Assembly: GCA_963920765.1 (NCBI GenBank)
Contig: OY987242.1
Span: 25,382,002-25,446,001, forward strand
Direction of reading: 5' to 3'
DNA length: 64,000 nt
Source: Ulota crispa
Taxonomy: Eukaryota; Streptophyta; Bryopsida; Orthotrichales; Orthotrichaceae
The notes beneath the pieces were generated by a model that had not been told where the DNA came from, ran no database searches, and was given only the letters and a program-made list of their open reading frames with translations. Position numbers and translations under genes: made by a program. Positions 1 through 12,100 of this stretch are shown piece by piece (within the stretch, counting starts at the first letter, position 1; every line of letters begins with the position of its first letter).

Positions 1-155
1 GTTGCGCACGACAGCAAACACCTGGCATCGGTCTCCTCCAATTGAAGAAATAAAGATCTATTCAGTACTTAAATGTAAACAGCTATTTACGCAAGAGGCA
101 TGTGATTTCGACGCCAAGTGGTCCTTAAAGAGAAGCGTTTTAAGCATATACTAAC

Positions 156-2391
156 CTGAAGAATAGCTCGCAAACCAGATGCAAACGCATGATTTGTCAA
201 GCCATGCTTGAAGTGTGATCTTGCTTCAACAAACTGGCTCACAACCATGTAATTCTCACATATCGGAAGGATCCGATTTGCAAGCTCCTGCAATCCAGCA
301 TTATTGCGAGATTTTAGTCACCTGCTTAATGAATATTGGGCGAACGCTTTTCAATTAGAAAGGAAAGCAAGGTGTAGAAACTTTGGTCGGCGTACATGTA
401 AAGAGCTGTTTAGTTTTGAATCCACGTAGAAAACGAAGGAAAAGTCAAGATCCCGACCCTTTCGCACACGCACATAGTTGCCATCAATCCCCACCATGGC
501 ACTCAACAACTCGTCTACAATGATAAGCTCCTGAGGATATAGATTTGGCTCAAATAACACATTCACAATTAGTACTGTAGTAAGGACGGATGGCGCCAAG
601 TTGCGAGGCAACAATATTTGCGTCCAGTTTTAATGATTTACTATTGGAGTGTGTTTGAGCTCCAAAGGCTATACAGAATTTCCTCAAATGGAACATGTAC
701 TAATCCCTAAGAAGCTGCAAGATGTAAAACGCTTAGATCCGCTATTTAGAAAGCTTCATACGATCAACAGTACCTGAACAGATGGACAACATGCATTGAG
801 CTGATGAACGTTCTCCTCCTTTCTGCGTAAGAAGACTGAGTCGTAAGGAGAGAATTTATACTTTGAAGTATTTAGTATCTTAACACATCATCTGAGCATT
901 CTCACTCAGGCGATTGTAATCCTAACTCAAAATGAGATGATAGCGTCAAAAGATGAGAAAATTACTTCTCAGGGATGTGCTTCTTCGAGTATGAAGACGT
1001 ACATATGTCATTATCCTGAAATGCGTGTGCGACCAAACAGATATTAATCATAGACCAACGGCAGCACCTCACAAGTGCTGTTCATCGCAGCTGGCAACCC
1101 TAATAGAGTGTAGCAAGCATTTAAGGCACCGAAGACTTCATACAGAGAGGTAAGATAGCCACCTATGATAGCCATCTACAATATGTAAATCTGACAACTC
1201 TGCAAATATGAAATCCAGTCAAGTTTCTGTACCAGAAAGATGTGGCGACCTGTCAGATACGGCCTCTCAGAATTCCACCTGGGAGTTCCTGGATTTGGAA
1301 CACCGGAAGGGCTCTTCGATTTCTCTAAATGAACATTTATAAAAAGCGGTCAAGGAAAACAGGCTTAGTAAGATAGAATCATGATGTACACACTTAACTC
1401 ATTCTCTTTAATTGTACCTTTCATGAAACGACAGAAGATTGTTTAGAGAAAACTTAGTATAAACTTCTTACTTCAGAAGAACTGCAACTGGCCTTTCAGG
1501 CTCTTAAATTTGTTTTCCTGCTGAATGACTTTGGTTGTGTGTTGCTAGGGCATAGCACGTCTCTAAAATTCTCACTTCAATTTAGCACATTTCCAGAAAG
1601 CGCTAACGAGGAACTAATACCCAACAGATCCTATTATGGTGGACATCATTTGTATCTTAATATGTGAAGTATAATATGTAAGCAAGTAGTTATGAGATCA
1701 TTATATTGTATGATGAAGCTTACTTTTCTTAACAGAAGGCTCGGATTCCGCAATTTGTGACTGCTCATCACCAACGCGTGGCTCCTCCGTCTGCTGCGCA
1801 CTTTCCAAATATTGATAGTTTTCCTCTTCGCTTAGAGTAAGCGGCTGCAACATAAAATCAGCAAAAGTGAGCCCGAAGGTTAAATTTCCCTTTTATGAAA
1901 TGTAGTTGGCGTAGAGTTACTACTTGTTGTCAGATGGCATCGTCTGGAATTTGTGACATCTTTATTCAATAGGTAACACACACAGTCTACTCCGTTGCGT
2001 CGACAGCAGCGTATCTACTTGTCGACCTCTCCCCGTTTTTTGAGCATTAATCTGAGTAGTCCCAGATGTTCCTGGATGTGTACAAGTGATGACTATTGCT
2101 ATTGGTAATAAAAGTTATGTAAGAAACAACATTAAAGCCTGATACTCCTTACTTCTCCTCAGCTGCACCATCCCACAACATAATCTGAACAGAGCCTACA
2201 TGCGTGATTTAATATAGCTTCTTTGAATTGCATCATCCATCTTGGTAGGATATAGACAGAAGCATACATGAGATTTATCAATGCAGTAGATGGAAGACCT
2301 TAGAGAACGGACTGACGTCAGAGTCTTCGTCAAGCTCCAAGGAGAGGATGTCTGGGTAGTAGCCATCGTCAGAACCATATGGTTCTGCCAT
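156..2391 (-). CDS. GCP2: gamma-tubulin complex component 2 (GCP2/SPC97-like), 5' part
   Basis: GCP2 pairs with GCP3 to hold gamma-tubulin in the small complex that nucleates microtubules at the cortex, spindle and phragmoplast. Exons read on the minus strand: 2391-2299, 1844-1724, 1324-1233, 530-396 and 287-156, all joining in frame. The ATG at 2391 opens an acidic stretch (MAEPYGSDDGYYPDILSLEL). The third exon carries TPRWNSERPYLTGRHIF, which matches the plant GCP2 start of the Spc97/Spc98 domain. The fourth has ELIIVDELLSAMVGIDGNYV. The fifth has ANRILPICENYMVVSQFVEA followed by HFKHGLTNHAFASGLRAILQ. All three blocks are hallmark GCP2 N-terminal segments. The gene leaves the window on the left, so the C-terminal gamma-tubulin-binding half is not seen. 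In GCP2 proteins about 20-40 residues separate the third and fourth blocks; here they abut, so a short phase-0 exon between 531 and 1232 may be missing from my model. The start rests on fit: an acceptor (ATTTTAG) lies just before the ATG, suggesting an intron in the 5' leader. Confidence 0.85.
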
Positions 2392-4620
2392 CAGCTGCTA
2401 AAATCCACCTGTTGTTCTGATCTTAATATCCTCGTTCCTTCAAAAGAACCTGCGGGATAACAAACACTAAATATCAACGTATGACCGGCTTCGAACACAT
2501 GATGCCAATAATTATCCTATCATAATCCCCCACTCTTCATTTCACTATGTGTATCCTTGATACAATGTTCAAGACGACGTAAATTTTGAAAAGCCTTGAA
2601 TCCAAAGAAAGCAATAAACGCCTAAATCAGAAGTGCACATCAAATTGCAACTGAAGTACTACTTAGCATGTTTGAGCCCTACTAGCTCCTTCGTTGCCAT
2701 TAGTTCTCGCCTTCACAAGTACCTTCCTAAGTATTCAAGAGCCGAACAAGCATGGTTCCATCTGAGTGCTTGATAGATCATTGTGCTGCATACAGTATTA
2801 TGTCGCATGTGTCGATTTCCCCTCCGAGCTACAGAGTGGTTCCAGCATCCACTTCTGTTCGGGTATGAACTTCCTATGGCGCAGTCGGTCAAGCTCCGCA
2901 TCTATTTCCATGTAATCCAGCCACTCCAATACTCTTGGACTCCGAGTTTGCAGTCTCAACTCTCAAAGCTCCCTTTATAAACCTGGTTTGACTTCTTAAT
3001 GCAGGGAAATCCTGATGATCTGTTGGAACGCAACTACCGAAATCTCCTCACCCATCAGGTGATTGGTACATGCACGCTGAATGGCTGATTACATCTACTC
3101 CAGTGCAAAAAGAACCAAAAAACATAAACCCAGGGTGTCAATTTTTTGCAGAATTGTTATACTCGAACATGTAGAATCCCTTGTACCCTTTGATCCCGTT
3201 GACCGTATCCTTATCCATTAAGGAAGTCTTCTACTGATCTCACAAACTAAGTAGTGAGAGAAATATCTCCTTGAACTTCGTGAGCTTGCATATAGTTGCA
3301 TGCGGCAAAAATGTGCACCATACCCTTTCAACAAATTGAGCACGCTCAACTTGGCATTAGAAAATTGAACGATGAGTCAGAAGGTAGTCTCAGAAACTGA
3401 TCTTATGGCAAGTGCCACTCCCAGAAGCTACTGCACAGAATGGATACTCTGTCCGTCAAAGTGCCCAAATTGGTAACGGTTCATCAATTTGTGGTCACTT
3501 AAAGTTAATGGCAAGTAATGCTGGACCAAGAGTAGCTAATCGCTTCACTTGGTAGCAGCCGCACACCATAACTTCAATAATGCCTATATGAAGATTTAGT
3601 GTAACGATGTACATGCTTTCCTTGGAACTTAGGTTGACTTCCAGCAACAGCTGCTGAACTCATACTCGTATAACTGTGATTCACAGCAAATCACATCTAT
3701 TTGTGTTACTATCACAACAGAGGAGCTCGCAGTCTAAAACAAAAAGGTTCGACAAAACCGACGACCAAATGAGAAGTAACACTGCAGTTATAATTCAATT
3801 AGTGAAAGTATGCCGGCACAGAAGACATGTTTCACCAGAGACACTGACTTCCTGTTCTAGAGAATTGTGTTCTGGAGATTCAAGTAATTGAACCATTGAA
3901 TAATGCGCAATGGAGCCTCAAAAAGGCAGAGGATGTAAATTAACCTAAAGTTTCAAACTAAACCTGAACGTTACAAGGTGGTGATCTTTTAAAACATCGA
4001 ACTTGCAAACTCCTCTTCTAAATGAATTTAAAATGGAATCCGTGCGTAGGAAACAGACCTCAACAAGAAATTTAAGTAGAATGAGATTGAAGGTAGAGCG
4101 AGAACGATGAGCTCTCGAAGTACACAAATATCCTGCTCCAGTCTTCAAATCATCCACAATTTCCTCGCCTCACCGAGAAAATGGTGTGAGGAACAGATGA
4201 CATCTTATATAAATAGGACGTCGCTAACCGCGGCCTACAGTTGCCAGAGATTCCCCGAGAAATGAATGACATCTCCAAATTTTCGCTCACAGGCCGTAAA
4301 TGCCACTTGAGCCTTAAAGTAACAATAGAACAGGCAACCGATCCAAATTACGGATACTTAGCTTGAAACAGCACCAAACATCTACAAGCCAAATTGCGAA
4401 GCACAGAAGATCTCATTCACAATATAACAAAAACACTCACCAAACCATCGCTTTCGAATCAGCCCGGCCACCAAATTGCGCACGATCCTTCACCATTTTC
4501 GCCAACAAGCGGCACCAACGCTCGAGAAGACAGCAGATGATGCATCGGGCCCAACAGGCCAGCATTCATGCGGCGCATTAGCAGGGAATCGAAGCAGCCT
4601 TCTTCCTACCCCTGTCCGCG
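2392..4620 (-). other. probable 5' leader and leader introns of the GCP2-like gene
   Basis: No convincing coding exon was found here. On the minus strand a strong donor (GGTTTG then GTGAGTG) at about 4442 could end a leader exon. Just upstream of it a short frame starts MVKDRAQFGGRADSK, which could be an alternative N-terminus. Another open stretch, 4157-4050 (EIVDDLKTGAGYLC...), lacks clear splice signals. I treat the region as untranslated leader plus introns. Confidence 0.35.
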
Positions 4621-6129
4621 CACGTGCTCAACGCAATACTTTGAAGTGGAAACCTGCACCTGTCAGTCGCCGAAGTGGTCGCTAACTTACCAACTGCTGG
4701 TCGGATCTTTCCATGTTCAATCCATAGCCGTCCAAAGGACCGCTCCCAACATCCAAAGGACGCCTCATGTCCTTTTGATGTACCAACTCTAACGTGCGCC
4801 ATGACAGCTTTCCTACCACTGGTCGGTCTCGTGTTTGGAATGATCGCCTCCATGATTGTGTTGCCGCCCTTGAGTCCTGAACTCCTGATACGGGCCGGCA
4901 GCTACAGTGAACTGTGGCCATATGCCGGCTACAGCGAATCAATCGGAGCCAATTCTGTTTCGATTCCGTTACACTACCGCATTCCCTGTTGTTCTATAAC
5001 TTAACTTTGTATGAAAATACAGTTTGGAAGTACCGTTACTGTTACATAGAGCAGCAGCCGGCCGGCATTCAAGGAGTGTGACCACTGAAAGCTCGACCAG
5101 CACTGGAGACGAAGTCGAAGGGACCATTTTCGAGCACGTTGAGCGTTAAAATGCTCTGCAGTTTCGCTCTGAGGAACCAAGTCTGTTCTGCTTTGTCCAT
5201 TCCGATGCCATCCAAAGGAAGATCAATAGACCCTTCCTTGTTGCATTTCTGCGAAGTTCGATGTCAAATAGAGGATGCATGTATCGCAGACGATGCTCTG
5301 TCGCCGAAATTTGTTGCTCGTCGTGTTGTTGAGAATTCGCATGTCCTTGTGTGGCATTTGTGACACATTTACTGACATCAAACATTGCAGATAGAAAGAA
5401 TTAGCTATAATTGTGATTCTGTAGAGAAAATCAGCACTGCCTCCACATGACCACGAACATTGTTCCAACTTCTTGAAACCAGCGTTACACAAGCAAATGG
5501 AAGATTCCGTATCGCGCCATTTTTTATTTGCATTTCTGATGACAGTAGTCTGCGTGTCTTTCGATCCTTTGTTATAAAGACTCTGTTCTCAAACTCTTAG
5601 GTTCCGTACAAAGATCATGAAACGTTAAAAAAATCTTTCAAACCGTACTGAACAAAAAATCAGAGAATGAAATAAAACGGTTATCTTCTGCTTTCCACCA
5701 TAGCTGCTTGAAACCGCATTGAATAACCAATACCTTAACACTTCCATCGCACGAATTAGAAATTCAAATCCAAAAGCACACATCATGTCATTCCGTTTCA
5801 TTCCGGATTTTATCTGTATTTTTTATGGCCTGACACTGCGTTTTCCGACTCTGTTTTCAGAGGCTGTCCTTCAGCTGTACGTACATATGCAATAATCAAA
5901 AACTGTTAATAGATCGTTCAACATATCACTGAACTAGAAATCCGAAAATTGAATAAAAGATTCAATTCTGTTTTCCATAGAATCACTAAAAAACCTTAAC
6001 GCTTCCACGGAGCATTAATCGAAATAGACATTGCAAGTCATCAATTCGGTCAGAGACAGACGTTGTGTTCAAGAAGATTGCAAAGTAAAGGCAACTCAGT
6101 GATACAGCGATCGACTTACACTTGCAAAC
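4621..6129. promoter_or_regulatory. intergenic region between divergent genes (probable bidirectional promoter)
   Basis: The GCP2-like gene runs left and the armadillo gene runs right from this stretch, so it should hold both promoters. It contains no credible coding sequence; the short frames in it have no splice signals or recognisable motifs. The last 60 bases before the ATG at 6130 are the probable leader of the armadillo gene. I could not pick out a definite TATA box. Confidence 0.4.
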
Positions 6130-9100
6130 ATGGTGAAGGAGTTCTCAAAGTACGACAGACGCATCGAGGATGCGCTCATTGCGGACGACAAGCGGATCAA
6201 AGCGGAAGCGGCGGCCAAGAAGGCACTGGAGAATGCCAAGAAAATCCAGAAACCGCCGGACGACCGCAACATCGTGCGGTCCGAGCAGCCGGTTTGGGTG
6301 GAGGACGAGAAGCTGGCGAACTACATGCACGACAATCGCAACGAAAACGGGTCTCTGCGTCCCTACCTGGCATGGCGATACATGTTACGGCAGCTGGGAG
6401 TGAGCGGGACGGACATCGTCGCCGTGCCATGGCCGAACGACATCGACAACGAGCGTGGCTATCCTCTGCTGAACTGCGAGCGCCATGGCCACGATATCTG
6501 GATGCATCAAGCGCAGCCGAACGTGACACCGCAATTGGCCAGTACTGTCACCCCTGGTCACCTCAACTTCATGTTTTCCAAGATGGTAAGTAAGATGTTC
6601 TGCCCTGTAATTCTTATAAGAGAAAATTTCATGGATACCCCTGAAGTTTGCCATAATTTCATAGATACCCCTGCTTGCTTTTTCAGAAATATCACAAATA
6701 CCCTTCACCAAAAAAATTAGGCCTTTGTTTTGCTATGTATGTCATTTCTTTCTTTGTGCACACATTACTTCTTTCTTGTTATACATGCACACAAAGGAAG
6801 AACGAAAGTGACATGCACAATAAAGCAAACACTTAAATTTTTTAATCTAAGGATATTTGTGATATTTCTGAAAAAGATGGGGTTTATGAAATTATGACAA
6901 ACTTCAGGGGCATCCATGAAATTTTCCCTAATTCTCATAATCCCTCTGTCCCAAAATGATCTTAATGTTACACAAAATGTTATAGATTAAGCTCAAAAAT
7001 AACCACTTGTCAAAAAAAATTGACCTATGAATAGAGTTTGATGTCCTCCTATTGTAATGAAATTTTGAGTTTCAAATTAGTTCTCAAAGTGTGGTTTCAA
7101 AATGCTTGAAATTTAAACTTTTGAGACATTTTTGAAGAGCATCGGTGGCCACTCACTTGATGGCATCAAATTGGTTAGCATGTCCATGCTTTTGGACTAT
7201 GTGCAAGTGATGCTAGCTCCCTTCCTACTCCAACAAGAAGAGCATTTTGGGACATTAAATAAAGGTCAACATGAAGATCATTTTGGGATAGAGGGAGTAA
7301 TTCTTTAGCTACCATACTAGGGTTGGTGCTTGTTAAGCAACGCATTCATAATTAGGATTGTTGTGAAATTCAAAATCGCTTCAATGTAACTAGTATTTCA
7401 AATCATTTGGTAATAGCAATAGAAAAGTGAAATCATGAAAGTCCAAAGTTCCTTAAAATCACAAATTTTGAGTGTGGAGCAAAGAGAAGCAATATGACTA
7501 TGACTTCTTTAATATCACTCTATGCACCCTCTCTAATATCACCTCAACTTCAATGGCTATCTCCTCATTTTCTATAATATCACAAAGATTGGAGATGTGA
7601 TGTTACTAAGACTGTAGATGTGATATTGCAAAGGACCTTGTGATTTTAGTAGTGTGAACTTTTGTGAAGATTTTCAAAGTATTTCTCATTAATTGTACCC
7701 TTAAATGTCCCATGGGCTACCGTATAATTGGCATATGCTACCAACAAGAAGTTTTAATTTGGGATTTCAAATAGCTCATGAGAAATGCACTAATCTATAT
7801 TCCAACTTCATTGTTGATATCAACTATAAACACAATATTCATTAAATTGGGAAAAAACGGACATTTTGGGAATTCTTGCCCTTTTTTGTTAGGTGTGCAC
7901 TTGACTATTTTCCAATGAAATGAGATATATATCTTCCAAAAATACTATCTCTGTTACCCAAAAAGCTGAGAATCTTTCATAAATACGCTCTTTATTACCC
8001 AAAAAGCTAAAAACAAGACCTCTTTGTTTCACAAAATAACAATATTTCTGAGATTTTGGACACAAAGTTCATTAATTACGTTTAAGTTAACCTCCTTAAA
8101 CATTTAAGTTGACCTCCTTAAATGTTTAAGTTGACTTGAGAGGTTTTAGGTGAAATACAATTTGGGAATTTTTTTTTCCCAATTTAATGAATATTGTGTT
8201 TGTAGTAAAGGTGTGGATCCATTCCAAATACAAGAAAAATACCTTGCCTTGTATTGGTCACAAAAGATCTTTTAGATGTTTAAGGGTTAAACCTCTAGAA
8301 GGAGGGCCAACTTCCATGTGCATTAGAATAGGAATATTGAATAAATGACAAAGGAGTTGTAAAGCCATGTATTAGAAAACAAGAGAATTGGAAATTGAAA
8401 ATGACATTTTAGCAAGTTTCTTGTAGAAAGCACAAGAACCAAAGCACATAAATTTTGGGGATTTCAATTTTTTGCAACCAAATACATTGATGGTCATGGC
8501 TGATTCAATGCAGCATGGAAGATTGCCTTAAGAAGTGCAAAGACCAAGTTAGTTGGAAAAAAAATTAAGTAATTTGTAGGTGAAAGTTAATAGAAGAGGG
8601 TTCTCATCCGCATAGGTGTTACATATCTTTGGAGATATAATGTGTGAAGTATGAATTTTCAAAGTCATTGTAGTGACTTCTACAATACCAAATTATAATA
8701 TATTCTAAGAATGGAATAGGTAGTTTGAAAGTAAGAGGCTTGTTACAAGAAACAACATTGAGCCATATGATCATAAAAGGATATTATTTTCATGAAGAGC
8801 TCTTTGTAATGTTTTGCATTCACACCGCCAAACATGGCCTCAATGGTTGACACTTGTTAAATCATGCACAATTAGTTTAGAGCCATAAACCTTGATTATC
8901 TATTTTTTGTCCATGCATCTAGGATGGCCTACCCAAACTTTGAATAATGAGTTTCACCCTTCATTTGGTGCTATGAGTGATTAATAGTGATTTTCTAGTA
9001 ACCAAAATACTTTGTGATTTAAAAAGACACCGTAATGTTAAAGTAACACTATCTTAATCAACCACTAGTTATCATGTGAAAACACCCAATGAATAGCTTG

Positions 9101-12100
9101 CCATGTACCCAATAGACGACTTCATAGAAATTACGTTAATCAATGTGGGATGGAAAGGCTACAACCAACATAACATTGAAAGCATGATTATATTGGTATG
9201 AGTGTCCCAATACTCATCACTTGTTATTGTAAATAAAATTAACTGAAAAGCAACCAAGTTTAACATTAAAATATTTAAAACAACATTTTAGTGTTTTAAT
9301 TTGGAATCTCGTGAATAACTCTATTATAATATAATTCTTTACTGTCACATACATTGAAACCAAACTCCCTTTTGCAGGCACGCACATTGAAAAGCGACCT
9401 TCTTATTGTAAGACAAAAATCCGTCACTTGGTGTGTCGAGTTGTTACGAGTTCCTGATAACCGTGCTCGTTGTATAGCAGCTGGTCTGAGTTGCTACACT
9501 GTATACCTCTTTAATATCACCCTTTCTAATATTGCATCCTCTTTTCTTTAACCCGTAAAGGACCATTGTCCCTTTGGGGACAAATGGGATTTTGGGTATA
9601 TACTTATGGTTATACTACTTTGTGAGATTTTCTGAAATTTTTATTGAAAGTGAGGAATTCAAAAATCATCTTGGGAATGTAATTTTTTCTTCATTCCAAC
9701 ATTTATTGAAGAAGTTATGCATGAAAATTTGGAAAATGCTGCTCCCCCGGTAGCCAAAAATTTCTTTTAAAAAATCATTTTTTTCAAATAAAAATTTAAA
9801 ATAGGTTCTTTAGACTTATATAGACATGGGGAGCTTTAAATCATTCAATTTTGATAGATGAGATGAAAGTTATGAGGAATTTTTGTTTGTGGGCAGTTCT
9901 AGATTCTCTACTCTAAAATAAACTTTGAAGTCCTTTATTTATTCAATTTTCAATATTTTGGAAAAAAAAACAAAATCAAAGGATATAGATTGTTTATCAC
10001 AACATCATAACCGTTGGGATTTGCATTTTTCATTTAATAATTAAATTCTTAACAATTTATTGTTTTTGACTCATTATCTACTTCTTTTTACTTACTATTT
10101 TTCCCCATGTGTTCTATAGTTCCAATTGATTTGAAAATTCTCTCACATATACCTACTTGGTCTTCTACATGGGAAGAAAAAAAACCACAACTTTGTGTAA
10201 AGCAATTTTTTTGATATAGGAGTGGTCAATGGCTTTTGAGATCTTTGGGCAGTACAAAAAAGAAACTTTTTTCTTCACTTCACATGTAAATATCTCACTC
10301 CTTTTCTTTTGAAATAAGCTCATTTTTTTTCCAAGTACCTCATACTGTCTAGAGCAAGATCTTACGGTTAGATTTCAAAAAAAAAAAAAAACTACCATTC
10401 CTTTCATCCTCCCAAAAGTGGCAATTTTTAGTGTTTTTCACAGAGAAAAGGGCTTGGTCCTTTAGGGGTTAACCAAAATCCTCTTTTAGATAGAGATACA
10501 TGAAGTGCAAAACTCATTACATTTTTTTATCATAACACTTTGCTGTGCCATGGTTGAGAAATTGCATACAAATCTGATAATAAGGATTGGATAGCTCGTT
10601 TGATAGGTGTAAAGATGATTCTACATTAGAAGGAGTATTTTTATTAGGTGAATTTATTTCAAAAGAGTAAGCTAGTATGCTTTAAAACCGTCACTTTAAG
10701 GGCTGGTTTACCTTTTCATCTGCTTTTTGAGATAAAAAAGATTTCTATCTAATTTTTAGACAAAGAGGAATGGATGTCAAGTATAATACCATTTTTTTCT
10801 CAATTTTGAAGTATTATTGAATTGTTGATGAATTTTCAAGGTTTTTTGTAGTAGACATCTATTTGTGACTCTAGGTCTTCCATAAACTGTCCCCTTGTAA
10901 CTTTGAAGACATGATGTGAAACCAAGGAGTATGATTGGCTCTTGTTATAAAATACACATTTTTTTCTATGACTTCAAGGGGTCCATTCAAGAACCACTCA
11001 TATCCATTCAAGGACCACTCATATCCATTCCTAAGCTACCTATGAGAAGCTTTATATGAAAAGGTTGCTTTTAGAGCACACTACCTTAGTCTCCAATTGC
11101 AATCTCAAGATCCAACCACTCTCAACACACCTTGCATACAAGGATCACAAATGATCCAACAAAATGGATTTTTAGTTCACAAAAAGATCACTAATGACAA
11201 ATCATAAGTTGAAAATTTTAATGCTGTCACAAGTAATGACAAGTTTTTTTTGGCCTTAATGAAGCTTAGACATACATGCCAACACATTCAACACCAAAGA
11301 TTGCAAACATTCTTTCCAAAACTTCAATGTTAATAGTGCGTATTTCAAGTGCCTAGGTGGCATTCTAGATGTATGTTTCAATTGCACAAGCTAGCAAATT
11401 GGCTAGATGTATCACATAGATATTGTAGTAATAGTATCTTATTTTATAGTACTCATAGGGTTATTTACCCTCTCATTCAACTTACTCTTATTCTTATTTA
11501 ATTGACAATTAATGTTCAAGTTGACAATTAGTGTTAATTTGTATACCATTATAATGCAAGCTAAACCATTATAGTATTGAATTAAATTTTGGTGAAATTT
11601 TAGTTGATAAATACTTATCATATTGACATTTAGTATTAATAACACTAATAGTGTTGTTGACATATAGTGTTACAATTTGCAATTAGTGTTGCCAATACTA
11701 AATATCATTATTAGTGTAATGAGTATTCCAGTGTTGCACATAGTGACAAATGTGCCCATGAACCTTTTTATGAAGAATTGTTTTAGGTTATTGCCAAGTT
11801 TATTTTAGGTTTATTTTTTGTTTATATTTTTTATACTTGATGGTATAGTAAGAGCTGATGGTGGCATAGGCTTGCAGGTCTTCTTCCTATTTTAGCCAAC
11901 ATGATTCCAGAAACAGACCTGTACATTCGTCAACAACTTGCCCTCTGTTTCAAGTATTTTTCAGGTAATTGCCACTTCTCTATGTGTCTCCTTTGTTAGC
12001 TAAGAGGTGTGAGCATACTTGGTTGTCCTCTTATTGTAATTTTTGTGGTATTGCAAGAAGGTTTGGGGTTGAAACACAAAAAGTTTGGATTGGTGGTCAA

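Noticed and set aside
6197-6593. Arg/Ser-rich frames on both strands over exon 1 of the armadillo gene
   Set aside because: They are shadows of the GC-rich exon; only the frame starting at 6130 continues in phase through the later armadillo exons.
9484-9500. Later donor (GTATAC at 9501) for armadillo exon 2
   Set aside because: It leaves phase 0, which leads to a stop in the next exon; the donor at 9484 gives an in-frame join and a proper armadillo motif.
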